A stretch of DNA of 64,000 nucleotides from Algoriphagus mannitolivorans DSM 15301 (GCF_000429425.1 NZ_AUBV01000004.1:310001-374000), one strand, 5' to 3'; shown: positions 35,775 to 45,667, counted from the first letter of the stretch. The notes: generated from the sequence alone by a model not told the origin. Program-made: numbers and translations.

Positions 35775-36202
35775 GTACCCTCTTTTTTCAAAAGAACCTG
35801 AAATTACCCAGTTATCCACAAGGATATCATCTAATCACCGACCAGATCGAAAGGTCTTTTCCAGAAATTCGAGAAATCAGGGTAGGGTTTCTCCAAGTTT
35901 TTATTCAACATACGTCTGCGGGATTATGCATCAACGAGAATGCAGATCCCACGGTAAGGAAGGACTTTCAGACTTTTATCAATGAATTAATTCCTGAGAA
36001 TTATCCCCGATTTGTTCACAATTACGAAGGGGAGGACGATATGCCCGCCCATCTAAAAAGTGCTTTTTTAGGATGCAGTGTGCAAATACCGATAACGGGC
36101 GGGAAATTGGCTTTGGGTATTTGGCAGGGTGTTTATCTCTGTGAATTCCGATATCAGGGTGGGCCAAGAAATCTGGTTCTCACCGCTTTTGGCAGTAAAT
36201 AG
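35771..36202 (+). CDS. YjbQ-family protein (UPF0047)
   Basis: 143 residues, one YjbQ beta-sandwich: the HTSAGLCINENADPTVRKD block, then PENYPRFVHNYEGEDDMPAH and SAFLGCSVQIPITGGKLALG. The last Gly-rich motif and the His/Asp residues are universally conserved. Database descriptions call some members secondary thiamine-phosphate synthase; the enzymatic evidence is limited. The gene also contains the first DnaA-box nonamer (35812-35820). A link to the riboswitch locus 1.3 kb away is only suggestive. Confidence 0.88.
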   Translation: MSTLFFQKNLKLPSYPQGYHLITDQIERSFPEIREIRVGFLQVFIQHTSAGLCINENADPTVRKDFQTFINELIPENYPRFVHNYEGEDDMPAHLKSAFLGCSVQIPITGGKLALGIWQGVYLCEFRYQGGPRNLVLTAFGSK

Positions 36203-36241
36203 GATCAAAAAAAGGTCTCCTAACCATTGATAAAATTCCGG

Positions 36242-36271
36242 TTTGGTTCTGAAAGGAGGGGATTACTTTTG
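36242..36271 (+). promoter_or_regulatory. Promoter of the DUF5916 gene
   Basis: TTTG (36242-36245), an 18-base spacer, then a perfect TACTTTTG (36264-36271). It fits the Bacteroidota consensus and sits 16 bases before the ATG at 36287. This argues that the longer frame from 36227 is not used. Confidence 0.65.
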
Positions 36272-36286
36272 TGGCAACGACCTTAC

Positions 36287-38500
36287 ATGAAACTTTACCG
36301 AATAACTCCGCTCTTATTGTTCTTGCTAATGTCATTTTTGGCAAAGGCACAGAATAAATCCTCGCAGAATGCATTTGCCTTTAAAGTCAAAGAGCCTATA
36401 CAATTAGACGGTCTTTTAGACGAACCTTTCTGGACAGATGCTGAAGGCTGGAATGGAAGTTTTATGCAGTATTTTCCATCCGACACCTCCCGGGCTGACA
36501 TGGACACCCGGGTGAAAATCGGTTTTGACGAAAACAACCTTTATATCGCTGCCATTATGGAAAATAATGGCCCAAGAAAATATGTATCCACGTCTCTGCG
36601 TCGAGACTACCGAGGCGAGCAAAATGACGGGATCAGTTTTGTGTTTGACACTTTTAATGATAAAACCAATGCGTTTCAGTTTGGCGTAAACCCGTATGGA
36701 GTTCAGCGAGAAGCATTACTTGCTAATGGTGGCACCCGATCTGAGGATTTGAATTTGGCTTGGGATAACAAGTGGTATGCAGAGGCAAAAATCCTGGAAA
36801 ATCAATGGCAAGTGGAGGTGATTATTCCTTTGTCCACTTTGCGGTTTAATGAAGGGGCTCAAAACTGGAATGTGAATTTTTATAGAATTGACAGCCATAA
36901 GGGCGAAAGGTCAACTTGGGCACCAATTCCCAGAAACTTTCCCATTATCAGTACTGCCTTCTTGCAAAAACTGATTTTTGAAGAACCCCTGAAGAAAAAT
37001 TCAGCCAATATTTCTTTAATCCCATACACCGCTGCCGGCACTTCAAAAAATTTCCTGGAAGGCACTCAAGAGCCTTTGTCTCCATCTTTTGGTGGTGATG
37101 CAAAAGTGGGAATCGGACCTGCCATGAACTTGGACTTGACATTCAATCCTGATTTTTCTCAGGTAGAAGTCGATCAGCAAGTGACCAATCTGGACAGATT
37201 TGAAATTTTCTTCCCAGAACGACGACAGTTCTTCCTTGAAAACGGAGACTTGTTCGAAAGCTTTGGCCATCCTCGGGCCAGACCTTTCTTTTCCAGAAGA
37301 ATCGGTGTGGATATCGACTCGGCCACTGGGCAAAATGTCCAGAGTAAAATTCTCTACGGTGCCAGGGTCAGCGGTAAAATCAATGAAAACTGGAGAATAG
37401 GCGCCATGAATATGCAAACCGCAACGGATGAAAGCGCCGGAGTGGTAGGCAAGAATTTCAGCGTATTTGCCTTGCAAAAAAAGGTCTTTACGCGCTCCAA
37501 TGTCGGATTGATTTTCGTGGACCGGGAGTCTTTGGCCTTGGATGAATATCGCCAGGTATTTAATCCCACGGCTTACAACAGACTTTTGGGAGCAGACTAT
37601 AACCTCAACTCGGCCGATGGAAAGTGGACCGGGAAAGCCTTTTATCACCGCACTTTCGAATATGAGAAAAAGGAATCTCCTTATGCTTTGAATGCCTATA
37701 TCCTTTTTTCTGACATTCATTGGAGATGGAGCTTCAGCTTCCAGGATATCGGGCCGGATTTTAACCCGGTGGTTGGGTTTGTGCCAAGGGTAAATTATAG
37801 AAGAATTAATCCGGACGTGGCTTATCTCTTTTATCCGAACTCCAAAACCATCAATCGTCATGGTCCAAAATTGGAGCTCGAGCGTTTTTGGAATGACGAA
37901 ATCGGACAAACCGACAGGGATATCAATTTTGGATATTTGGTGAGATTCAATTCTCTTTCAGAGCTGGAAATCACCCAAAAGAACCGATATATCTATTTGT
38001 TCAGAAATTTTGACCCTACGAGAACGGGTGGAGAGCAGTTGTTGGCGGGTACAGATTATTCGAATCAGACGGTACAAATCCAATACAAAAGCAACCCCAG
38101 AAACACTTTCAACATCGATCTGGATTTTGAGGCCGGAGAATATTACACCGGAAATTTTGCAAGGTTGACCAGCCAGATGGGCGTCCGGATGGGCTATATC
38201 GCCAATATTTCCATGAACTTTAATTATGCCAGAATCCGACTTCCAGAGCCACAGAAAGATGCAGATTTGGTTTTGGTAGGGCCAAGAATTGATCTGACTG
38301 TCTCGAAGAAAATCTTCTGGACCACCTTCATCCAATACAACAACCAAATTGATAACCTAAATATCAACACCAGATTGCAGTGGAGATATGCACCGGTGTC
38401 GGATTTCTTCCTAGTCTATACGGATAATTACTTCCCGGGAGATTTTATGCCCAAGCAAAGAAGCTTGGTGCTGAAGCTGAATTATTGGTTGAATTTGTAA
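36287..38500 (+). CDS. Secreted CBM9-like/DUF5916 outer-membrane protein
   Basis: About 737 residues from ATG 36287, which begins a signal peptide (MKLYRITPLLLFLLMSFLAKAQ). A carbohydrate-binding family 9-like domain follows: IQLDGLLDEPFWTDAEGW and NLYIAAIMENNGPRKYVSTS. Then comes the DUF5916 region with NPDFSQVEVDQQVTNLDRFE, FFPERRQFFLENGDLF and RARPFFSRRIG. The C-terminal half is a predicted beta-barrel ending in aromatic residues. The function is unknown; the family is common in Bacteroidota and often lies near peptidases. It is monocistronic. Confidence 0.86.
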   Translation: MKLYRITPLLLFLLMSFLAKAQNKSSQNAFAFKVKEPIQLDGLLDEPFWTDAEGWNGSFMQYFPSDTSRADMDTRVKIGFDENNLYIAAIMENNGPRKYVSTSLRRDYRGEQNDGISFVFDTFNDKTNAFQFGVNPYGVQREALLANGGTRSEDLNLAWDNKWYAEAKILENQWQVEVIIPLSTLRFNEGAQNWNVNFYRIDSHKGERSTWAPIPRNFPIISTAFLQKLIFEEPLKKNSANISLIPYTAAGTSKNFLEGTQEPLSPSFGGDAKVGIGPAMNLDLTFNPDFSQVEVDQQVTNLDRFEIFFPERRQFFLENGDLFESFGHPRARPFFSRRIGVDIDSATGQNVQSKILYGARVSGKINENWRIGAMNMQTATDESAGVVGKNFSVFALQKKVFTRSNVGLIFVDRESLALDEYRQVFNPTAYNRLLGADYNLNSADGKWTGKAFYHRTFEYEKKESPYALNAYILFSDIHWRWSFSFQDIGPDFNPVVGFVPRVNYRRINPDVAYLFYPNSKTINRHGPKLELERFWNDEIGQTDRDINFGYLVRFNSLSELEITQKNRYIYLFRNFDPTRTGGEQLLAGTDYSNQTVQIQYKSNPRNTFNIDLDFEAGEYYTGNFARLTSQMGVRMGYIANISMNFNYARIRLPEPQKDADLVLVGPRIDLTVSKKIFWTTFIQYNNQIDNLNINTRLQWRYAPVSDFFLVYTDNYFPGDFMPKQRSLVLKLNYWLNL

Positions 38501-38926
38501 TTAATTAGCCTTCAAATACTCCTCCAGCAAGCTCTGGTCTTTTTTACTCATGTCCCTAATTCTTCGGCTTCCGGAACAATATCCTGTGGAAAACCAAGAA
38601 AATCCAGGAATAGTGTCTGCAATGACCAAATATTCATTCTTTGGATGAAAATCAACTGTGCATGGTCCCATAAATACATACCCTATTTCAACTTTGGCTT
38701 CAACCAAATCTCCAAGGAATACTTCATTGACTTTAAATATTGCAATTCTTCGATATCCTAAATCCTGGAAATTTTCAGTTCTTTTTTCAAGAACTTCTCC
38801 TCTAAAAACCAAACCAGACTTCGCCAATTGAGAAATTTCAAGGTCAGCTTTATCATCACAAGAACATTCCGTTTCCTGATTCGGAAAATTTAAAATCACA
38901 AAAATTAAAAAAAACAAAATGTTCAT
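38501..38926 (-). CDS. Small secreted NTR/TIMP-like protein
   Basis: 141 residues with an N-terminal hydrophobic signal and a CSC motif soon after it (NQETECSCDDKADLE). The sequence SGLVFRGEVLEKR followed by FKVNEVFLGDL, then GPCTVDFHPKNEYLVIAD and a final CSGSRRI, resembles the netrin/TIMP-like fold of small bacterial secreted proteins. This call is by pattern only. It overlaps the glycoside-hydrolase stop in ATGA (38923-38926) and is therefore co-translated. Confidence 0.55.
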   Translation of the reverse strand: MNILFFLIFVILNFPNQETECSCDDKADLEISQLAKSGLVFRGEVLEKRTENFQDLGYRRIAIFKVNEVFLGDLVEAKVEIGYVFMGPCTVDFHPKNEYLVIADTIPGFSWFSTGYCSGSRRIRDMSKKDQSLLEEYLKAN

Positions 38927-41331
38927 ATTTTTCGACTAGCTTCTATCCGAACTTTTTTTCCAGTCATTAAGATCCTTCTAAATCCATTCTGAGTATCCGA
39001 ACTGACCTCTTTACCCAGAACTTTTACTTGAGAAAACTCCTCCGGAAATTCAATGGAAAGCCCCCATTTGGCTTGGGTTTGTTCTACCTCTATGATCCTT
39101 TGGCCTGACTTATCCACATAGCTTATGCTGATTTCATTTTCTCCAACCCTTACTTTTTGAATACTCGCCTCCTCCCATTTAGTAGGCATTTGCGGGCGAA
39201 TGTGGATAACTTTATTTCCCGCATCAGGCTGAATTCCAAAAAACTGCATGACTATCGGCACCGCAAAGCTATACATATTCCAGGCCTGAGTGAACATGCC
39301 GTAATCAGGAGAGACCTCGTACATGGAACCTGGCAATGCAAAACCAAAGCTTTTGGTCATTCTTTGCAGGTAATCCAAAGCTCCATCAGGGTTTCCATAC
39401 TTGTTTTCTCCTATTGCTGCAACTCCAGTTGGCAAGGTCATCACCGCTCCGGTGTAGGAAAACACCTTGCTTCCGGAAAAAGACCCGTCTTCCCGCTCAG
39501 CACTGGCATCCCGATCAATTCCTGTCACAAACATTCCAAAAGGATTGGTATATTTTCTGGCGGTGGATAAGGCCTTTTTTGCTTTTTCGGGATCGGCGAT
39601 TCCTGTTTCCATGGGTGTGTTCACCACCCAATTATGATGGACTACAAAACCTCTTTTTTCTTGCTTGGGAAATGTGGATAACTTGGTTTTAGTGGCCTTC
39701 AATTCTTCTACGGCCCACGGCTTATTCAGGGTATCTGCCCTAACCATAGCATCTTCAATTAAATGAATCGCCTCTTCAGCTGTGCCTATAAAATCCGCAT
39801 AACTCCCAAATTCCTCCACCCAGAAATCGGCATTGATCTTTTGGGCCAATTGATCCGCAGTATGTTGATAACTTTTTGAAAGTTGCGTTTTTCCGAGTAT
39901 TTCGGCCATTTTAGCCGCATCCCTAAAGGCTTTTTGGGTATAAACGGCTACATCAATCATTTCCGATTTCAACCCATGGATTTCCATCATGCCATAGCCA
40001 TCAGGAAGTAGATTTCCGTCTTTATCGTTTTCCTCCATCAGCCACTTTAGCCCTTTTTCAATGGAAGGGAAATACTTTTCAAGGAGATCACGATCTCCGG
40101 TCCATCGATAGACTTCCCAGACGGTGGAAGCCCATTGGGGAGTTTCATTGATATTGCCTGGATTAAATACAACCCCATTGGTGCTCACCTCATGGACTAT
40201 TCGACCGTTGCCATTTTCTTTTTCCGAGAGATTGTGGATAAGTTCCAAGGCATCATACACCAAATCTTTCCTTCCCGTTGCTATTAAGCCTTGAACCGTA
40301 TATTCGGTGTCCACACCAAACCACCAGGGATAATCCTGTAAGCCCGCTCCAAACCCTCTGCCGATTCCAGGCACCTCCCGAACGAGCCAGTCTGTATTGT
40401 ACTTGATCCATTGGAAGGTTTGTTGTAGGTCCTTATCCGGGATCTGTATCTCAGAAAGCTGAGCGAAAGACTCAAAACGCTGCTTTTTAGCAAACCAATC
40501 CTGAGATAGATTTTTCCTTAAATCAACCAAAGTCTGGGAAGCTTTGAGCTCACTTTCGGTAGATCCGGCAATATAGATTGGAATGATTTTTTCAGACCCT
40601 GCCGGCAAAATTACCTCCAAGGTAAAGCCTGCTGAAGCTCCATTCCCTTTTGGGGAATACATACACGTAGCTTCTTCAGGAGAAATCGAAACTCCCTCTG
40701 CTGTGCCCCAAACCGTAAACCAAGGGTTACCTTGGTCCTTGGCAGTGAAGGTTTGAGTGACTTCATCAAAAGCGATCACATCCGCTTGATCCACCATTCC
40801 GCTTCGTTCACCCAACCACACCGGACTTAAATCTACGAAGGCATTGAACTGAAATTGAATGGTTTTTTCGGACTTATCCACATTTTTGATCCGATACAAA
40901 ACCGTCATTCCTTCTCTTCCATCCGGAACAAATTGTAAGCGATCGACTTCCACTCCCGATCCTTGGGGTTTAAACTGAAGGAGGTTTGAAAAAGGATAAT
41001 TGGTGAAGGACTCCGCCTGATCCAAACAGTGAACTTTCCCTTCCAGACTCAACGAAGCCGTAAAACCATCCATCAATTTGATCGGATGTAGCCAAATTCC
41101 TCCCATTTCCCCTTCGACATGCCAACCCATATCAGGAAATGTCCCGTTTTGATGACCAATCAAATACACGCGATCTCCAGCGGCTACAAATGGTGAGGCT
41201 AAATACTCCGCCTTTCCTTTTAGGCCTTCTTGATTACTCAGATCCTCAAAAATGGCAAGCTCAGGACTGACTTGGTGGTAACAGGCAAAAAACAGTAAGG
41301 AGAACAGAAGAGGGGATATTCTTTGAATCAT
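38923..41331 (-). CDS. Secreted (alpha/alpha)6-barrel glycoside hydrolase, MGH1-like
   Basis: 802 residues, with a lipoprotein signal (LLFSLLFFACYHQ). An N-terminal beta-sandwich is followed by an (alpha/alpha)6 barrel from about residue 300: DYPWWFGVDTEYTVQGL, ETPQWASTVWEVYRWTGDRD, and the later segments PDYGMFTQAWNMYSF and FFGIQPDAG. These resemble the mannosylglycerate-hydrolase/GH63 and trehalase-like group. The substrate is uncertain. The catalytic acids are not identified with confidence. The gene contains five DnaA-box nonamers, in three different reading phases. Confidence 0.8.
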   Translation of the reverse strand: MIQRISPLLFSLLFFACYHQVSPELAIFEDLSNQEGLKGKAEYLASPFVAAGDRVYLIGHQNGTFPDMGWHVEGEMGGIWLHPIKLMDGFTASLSLEGKVHCLDQAESFTNYPFSNLLQFKPQGSGVEVDRLQFVPDGREGMTVLYRIKNVDKSEKTIQFQFNAFVDLSPVWLGERSGMVDQADVIAFDEVTQTFTAKDQGNPWFTVWGTAEGVSISPEEATCMYSPKGNGASAGFTLEVILPAGSEKIIPIYIAGSTESELKASQTLVDLRKNLSQDWFAKKQRFESFAQLSEIQIPDKDLQQTFQWIKYNTDWLVREVPGIGRGFGAGLQDYPWWFGVDTEYTVQGLIATGRKDLVYDALELIHNLSEKENGNGRIVHEVSTNGVVFNPGNINETPQWASTVWEVYRWTGDRDLLEKYFPSIEKGLKWLMEENDKDGNLLPDGYGMMEIHGLKSEMIDVAVYTQKAFRDAAKMAEILGKTQLSKSYQHTADQLAQKINADFWVEEFGSYADFIGTAEEAIHLIEDAMVRADTLNKPWAVEELKATKTKLSTFPKQEKRGFVVHHNWVVNTPMETGIADPEKAKKALSTARKYTNPFGMFVTGIDRDASAEREDGSFSGSKVFSYTGAVMTLPTGVAAIGENKYGNPDGALDYLQRMTKSFGFALPGSMYEVSPDYGMFTQAWNMYSFAVPIVMQFFGIQPDAGNKVIHIRPQMPTKWEEASIQKVRVGENEISISYVDKSGQRIIEVEQTQAKWGLSIEFPEEFSQVKVLGKEVSSDTQNGFRRILMTGKKVRIEASRKI

Positions 41332-41502
41332 GCCAAATGTATTTTTCTTGAAATTAAAGCTTGGGATTTTAAAAGCATGACTCAGAAGAAGAAAAGTATT
41401 TGTTCCTCGACAGGAAAACGATTTCCTTTTGAAATGCTCTTTTCAGAAAAACAATTTGCGGAGGTTTTCAAACACTTTTCTTGAACAGCCTGTTGGGCAG
41501 AC

Positions 41503-42942
41503 ATGAAGTTCAGCAGAATTGCAGTATGGTTTCGTAATGATCTAAGGCTCCATGATCATGAAGCTTTGAGCAAAGCTATTCAGCAAGGGGAGGAGATTAT
41601 TCCTGTAGTATGCGTAGATCCGAGGATGTTTTTCCAGACGGATTTAGGGTTTCCTAAAACCGGAGCGATCCGTGCGAAATTCCTCATGGAAGCCATTCAG
41701 AATCTTCGAGATTCTCTGAGAAAAATCGGTGGGGACCTTATTATCCTAAATGGAAAGCCTGAAGAAGCCCTGAAAGATTTTGCTGTACAGTATCAGATAA
41801 AAGCGGTCTTCTTTTCTAAGGAAGTAACCTCTGAAGAAAGAAGTGTGGAAAAGTCTTTGGAAAAGGCGCTTTTTTCTCAGGGAATAGCCTGCGAAAGTTT
41901 CTGGCAGAGCACCTTATTTCATTTGGAGGACTTGCCTTTTCCTGTCAAGCAGGTTCCGGAGGTTTTCACCCAATTCAGAAAAGAACTTGAAAAGTCTTCC
42001 CCAATCAGGGAGCTTATACCAAGCCCGAATACGATCAATTTCCCAAAAGATGAATTCCTCACTTCATCAGGGGAAATCCCAAATATCAAATCTTATGGAC
42101 TGGATGAACCCAAGCAGGATGAGAAGTCGTGGTTGGAGATTAAAGGTGGTGAGTCATCTGCGCTAGGGCGACTCCAGTCCTATTTTTGGGAAAGAGATCT
42201 CCTGAAGATTTACAAAAAAACCCGAAATGGGCTGATTGGGATGGACTATAGCTCCAAATTCTCCCCTTGGCTGGCTTTGGGGTGTATTTCTCCCAGGAAA
42301 ATATACTACGAAGTAAAGCGATACGAGAAAGACCGGAAAAAGAATGATAGCACCTACTGGTTGATTTTTGAGCTGATTTGGAGGGATTATTTCAGATTTA
42401 TTTCCAAAAAACATGGAGATAAAATCTTTCATATAGAAGGCATCCGACATCAAAAGGACTCCTGGAGAAGGGATACAGATCTCTTTCATAGCTGGATAGA
42501 AGGGAAAACAGGAGTTCCTTTTGTGGATGCCAATATGCGGGAATTGAAAAGCACGGGCTTTATGTCCAATCGAGGCCGTCAAAATGTGGCCAGTTTCCTG
42601 GTCAATGATTTAGGAATTGATTGGACATGGGGAGCGAGCTATTTTGAAAGCCAACTGATCGACTATGATGTCTGCTCCAATTGGGGCAATTGGATGTATG
42701 TGGCCGGAGTGGGCAACGATCCAAGGGAAAGCCGGTACTTCAATATTCTCCGTCAAGGTAAAAACTACGATCCCAACGGAGATTTTGTAAGGCTTTGGAT
42801 TCCAGAATTAAAGAATTTACAAGGCTTTGATATTCATCAACCTTGGGACTTATCCACAGCCCATCTCAAGAACTTAAAGATTCAACTGGGCCACACTTAT
42901 CCACACCCAATTGTTGATTCTGTTCACCGACTTTCGTATTGA
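41503..42942 (+). CDS. DASH-family cryptochrome/photolyase
   Basis: 479 residues. The photolyase N-terminal Rossmann domain (AVWFRNDLRLHDHEALSKA) is followed by the FAD domain: LARGCISPRKIY-like LGCISPRKIY, FVDANMRELKSTGFMSNRGR and YESQLIDYDVCSNWGNWMYV-like FESQLIDYDVCSNWGNW. The C-terminal GKNYDPNGDFVRLWIPEL supports the DASH group, which repairs cyclobutane dimers in single-stranded DNA and can have photoreceptor roles. It is monocistronic. Two DnaA-box nonamers lie near its 3' end. Confidence 0.92.
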   Translation: MKFSRIAVWFRNDLRLHDHEALSKAIQQGEEIIPVVCVDPRMFFQTDLGFPKTGAIRAKFLMEAIQNLRDSLRKIGGDLIILNGKPEEALKDFAVQYQIKAVFFSKEVTSEERSVEKSLEKALFSQGIACESFWQSTLFHLEDLPFPVKQVPEVFTQFRKELEKSSPIRELIPSPNTINFPKDEFLTSSGEIPNIKSYGLDEPKQDEKSWLEIKGGESSALGRLQSYFWERDLLKIYKKTRNGLIGMDYSSKFSPWLALGCISPRKIYYEVKRYEKDRKKNDSTYWLIFELIWRDYFRFISKKHGDKIFHIEGIRHQKDSWRRDTDLFHSWIEGKTGVPFVDANMRELKSTGFMSNRGRQNVASFLVNDLGIDWTWGASYFESQLIDYDVCSNWGNWMYVAGVGNDPRESRYFNILRQGKNYDPNGDFVRLWIPELKNLQGFDIHQPWDLSTAHLKNLKIQLGHTYPHPIVDSVHRLSY

Positions 42943-42945
42943 TTC

Positions 42946-44196
42946 TCAGTAAGAAAATTTGAGTGAGGAGAAATCAGGGTCTATCTGCTTTTTCCTCCTT
43001 AACTCGATTTGATAAAGATATTCTCCGAGTTCTGCGAAGAAAGGCAGTCCCAATTCCTGATACTCGTATTTGTCATCGTTTAGGATTTCATCTTCATTGG
43101 CATATACAACGGCTGAAACCAAAAATTCTACTTTGTTTTCAAAATCCACAAAATAGGTCCCGTCAATCAAGTATCCATAAGACCAACCCGTCTTATTGAA
43201 AATCCGAAAATTGGAAGGAATCGAATCTTTACCTGCTCCGAATTTGAAGAACTTAGAATATCCATCATAGTATTCCTCGGAATCATAGCTTGGAAACTTG
43301 CTTTCTCGGGGAAGCATGCTCATGTGTTTGAGGACAAAGTTTCGATGATCCTCCGAAATATGGAATTGCTCTGATTCAAAGAAAGCCGAAGGAAATACGA
43401 TTCTCTTGACTACACCATGCAGGTCTGAAAGGGCAAATTTATTCTTGAATGAAAAATCCATTGGCCCGTCAACCAAACTATCACCGCTATAATAAGCCTT
43501 TCCTATTTTAGGAAGGCCGGGCACGACATAGACACTATCCGAATGCCTTCCTGGTAGTTCCAATAAGGATTTTCCAGACTTATCCACAAATCTGACTGGG
43601 TTGAAATATCGGTTTTCCTCAGGGGATATGGGAAAGCTAAGTCTCTGAGTGATCACGGTATGATTCAAGCCTTTTTCCCGAAGCTTCCGGTTGATATAAT
43701 CCATCCCCATCAGCTCGTAAAGCCGATTGGAGGCATCGTTGTCTGAGACCAGCAAAATCTTTTTAATGTAATGCCCAATGCTGGGTAAGCCGTTTTCAGC
43801 CGACTTATCCACATAGGCCGGGATTTGAGAGGGCCTCACCGAGTCAATCCGCATCGGTGTATCCAAATCAAGACCCTCGATGCCCTGTTCTTCCAACCAT
43901 TCCAGGGCCAAAAGAGCTATGGGCAATTTCACGGTAGAGGCTGGATAGAAATAATGCTCATCGTCAAGCCTGAAATAAAAATCCGTAAAAAGAGGATTCC
44001 CGTGCTCGTTGCGGTCAATCCGGGTATAGATAATCTGCACCTGATATTTCTCAGGCTCTGAAAGCACTTTCTTCAGCACAGGAAATTGCTCCAATCCATC
44101 TTGAAACGGGACTTGGGCTTTCTCTTGGCAGGAACTTATCCACATCAAAAGAACCGAAAAGCCGAGGATAAGTCTATTCTTACTGAATAATTTCAT
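42946..44196 (-). CDS. Class A beta-lactamase-like serine hydrolase lipoprotein
   Basis: 416 residues with a lipoprotein signal (LGFSVLLMWISSCQ). Penicillin-recognising motifs are all visible: SxxK as PASTVKLPI near residue 85, SDN as VSDNDASNRLYEL, and KTG as FNKTGWSYGY. The protein is longer than a typical class A beta-lactamase, so a D,D-peptidase or esterase role is also possible. Its ATG lies 17 bases inside the preceding AONS-like gene, indicating tight coupling. It is anchored on the envelope. Confidence 0.83.
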   Translation of the reverse strand: MKLFSKNRLILGFSVLLMWISSCQEKAQVPFQDGLEQFPVLKKVLSEPEKYQVQIIYTRIDRNEHGNPLFTDFYFRLDDEHYFYPASTVKLPIALLALEWLEEQGIEGLDLDTPMRIDSVRPSQIPAYVDKSAENGLPSIGHYIKKILLVSDNDASNRLYELMGMDYINRKLREKGLNHTVITQRLSFPISPEENRYFNPVRFVDKSGKSLLELPGRHSDSVYVVPGLPKIGKAYYSGDSLVDGPMDFSFKNKFALSDLHGVVKRIVFPSAFFESEQFHISEDHRNFVLKHMSMLPRESKFPSYDSEEYYDGYSKFFKFGAGKDSIPSNFRIFNKTGWSYGYLIDGTYFVDFENKVEFLVSAVVYANEDEILNDDKYEYQELGLPFFAELGEYLYQIELRRKKQIDPDFSSLKFSY

Positions 44197-45238
44197 GTAG
44201 AGCAGCTGTTAAGTCAAACAAATCTTGGTTGGTGTGGAACCCAGAAAGAACGATCCGGTAAATTTTCGGACTACTGGGTTCAGGATAAGGAAAAGAGGAA
44301 GTAATAAAGCCTTTTGCCTCCAATTTTTCAGCCCAAGTAGATTCTTGGTAGATAAAAACCGGAAATTCCGGGTTCCCATGAATTGTGGATAAGTCTCGTA
44401 TTTGATCATGAAAGGTTGCCGAAAGCTCCTTAATTTTCCTGTGCTGCTCTTGGTATATGGTATGCGCATCCCAAAACGTCTGGAGATTAGCAGGTGAACC
44501 TGGGGAGGCACCGATAAACATCGCTTTGGATTTTATTTCCTCGACATCTTTTTTCTTCCCTAGAATAATCCCTGCGGGCATGGCCAAACCTTTCCCCAAA
44601 CTACCGGAGATCATAAGGTTGACCGAAGGATCAAGGTGAGTTCCATAGGTTCCAAACAAGCCTTCTCCTATAACTCCAAAAGCATGACTATCGTCAATGA
44701 GCAAGAATACTTCATGTTTTTTGGCAATTTCACTTACCCAGGAATAATCGTGGATTGCTGAACTCAAAGGATCTACTGCATTTCCAAGAATGAGAATTTT
44801 TTGCGGAGTAAGGCTAGAAGAAAGCTCCAAACACTGATTTTTCCATTGCATAAAATTCAATTGGAAATCAGGCTTTATTTTTTCTGGTAGGATCGCAGGA
44901 TGAGTATCAGGAGCAATCCAACAGGTCTCAACTTGAGGAAATAAATGCTGCCAAGCGGAGATACCAGCTAGGTAACCAGAGCTTACCACGGCAGCAGCCT
45001 CAGCTTTGGCCCCCTGTGCAAACCTCTCTTCAAACTCCTCAAAAACATCCAGCCTAACAGTGTTTACCCGACTCAAACCATGATTAAAGCCCCATTTTCG
45101 GATATTTTCGAGAAGCAAAGCCTCATATTCCGGCACCTGGTCAATTCCCAGATAAGAAGTGCCTGTAAAATACAGGTAGTCTTTACCTTCATAGGAGATT
45201 TTTCTTCCTATCCTTCCTTGGAGCTTATAGGTCTTCAA
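44180..45238 (-). CDS. PLP-dependent 8-amino-7-oxononanoate-synthase-like enzyme
   Basis: 352 residues. It belongs to the alpha-oxoamine synthase family: NHGLSRVNTV, LLIDDSHAFGVIGEGLFG, and the PLP Lys region ISGSLGKGLAMPAG. It is smaller than bioF-type enzymes. The family condenses an amino acid with an acyl-CoA; candidate products are 8-amino-7-oxononanoate, 3-ketosphinganine or a sulfonolipid precursor. The start is TTG 45238, because the VOC stop lies nine bases upstream in frame. It overlaps the serine-hydrolase gene by 17 bases. Confidence 0.82.
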   Translation of the reverse strand: MKTYKLQGRIGRKISYEGKDYLYFTGTSYLGIDQVPEYEALLLENIRKWGFNHGLSRVNTVRLDVFEEFEERFAQGAKAEAAAVVSSGYLAGISAWQHLFPQVETCWIAPDTHPAILPEKIKPDFQLNFMQWKNQCLELSSSLTPQKILILGNAVDPLSSAIHDYSWVSEIAKKHEVFLLIDDSHAFGVIGEGLFGTYGTHLDPSVNLMISGSLGKGLAMPAGIILGKKKDVEEIKSKAMFIGASPGSPANLQTFWDAHTIYQEQHRKIKELSATFHDQIRDLSTIHGNPEFPVFIYQESTWAEKLEAKGFITSSFPYPEPSSPKIYRIVLSGFHTNQDLFDLTAALHEIIQ

Positions 45239-45244
45239 AACAGC

Positions 45245-45667
45245 TTATTTGGCAAATATCTGCGAAGGATCTTGAAATGACTTGAACTCCAAAGCGTTTC
45301 CGCAAGGATCCAGAAAAAACATCGTCGCTTGTTCTCCAACTTCGCCTTTGAATCGGATATAAGGCTCAATTACAAAATTGATTCCGTGTGCCTTCAGCTT
45401 GTCGGCGAGCTGATGCCACTCATCCCAACCCAGAATAGCCCCAAAATGGCGTACAGGAACATTTTTTCCGTCCACCTCGTTGGTTTTTGCGTTTGCAAGT
45501 TCTTCAGGTTTGATATGGGCAGAAAGCTGATGCCCGAAAAAGTTGAAGTCTATCCACTTGTCGGTGCTTCGGCCGATTTCGCAGCCCAGGAGATTCCCGT
45601 AAAACTCTCGGGTTTCTTCGATATCCCGGATCGGGAATGCCAGATGAAAGGGTTTAAATTCGCTCAT
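45245..45667 (-). CDS. VOC-family (glyoxalase-like) protein
   Basis: 140 residues with two beta-alpha-beta-beta-beta units: [20 protein letters not shown] and, later, [28 protein letters not shown]. The metal-ligand positions His, His and Glu are plausible in HLAFP, RHFGAIL and EFKSF. The specific reaction is unknown. It is the first gene of the VOC-AONS-serine hydrolase operon, with a 6-base gap to the next gene, and is divergent from the patatin gene. Confidence 0.87.
   Translation of the reverse strand: MSEFKPFHLAFPIRDIEETREFYGNLLGCEIGRSTDKWIDFNFFGHQLSAHIKPEELANAKTNEVDGKNVPVRHFGAILGWDEWHQLADKLKAHGINFVIEPYIRFKGEVGEQATMFFLDPCGNALEFKSFQDPSQIFAK

Noticed and set aside
37043..37909. 288-residue minus-strand frame
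   Set aside because: Antisense to the DUF5916 gene, which has signal peptide, promoter and family motifs.
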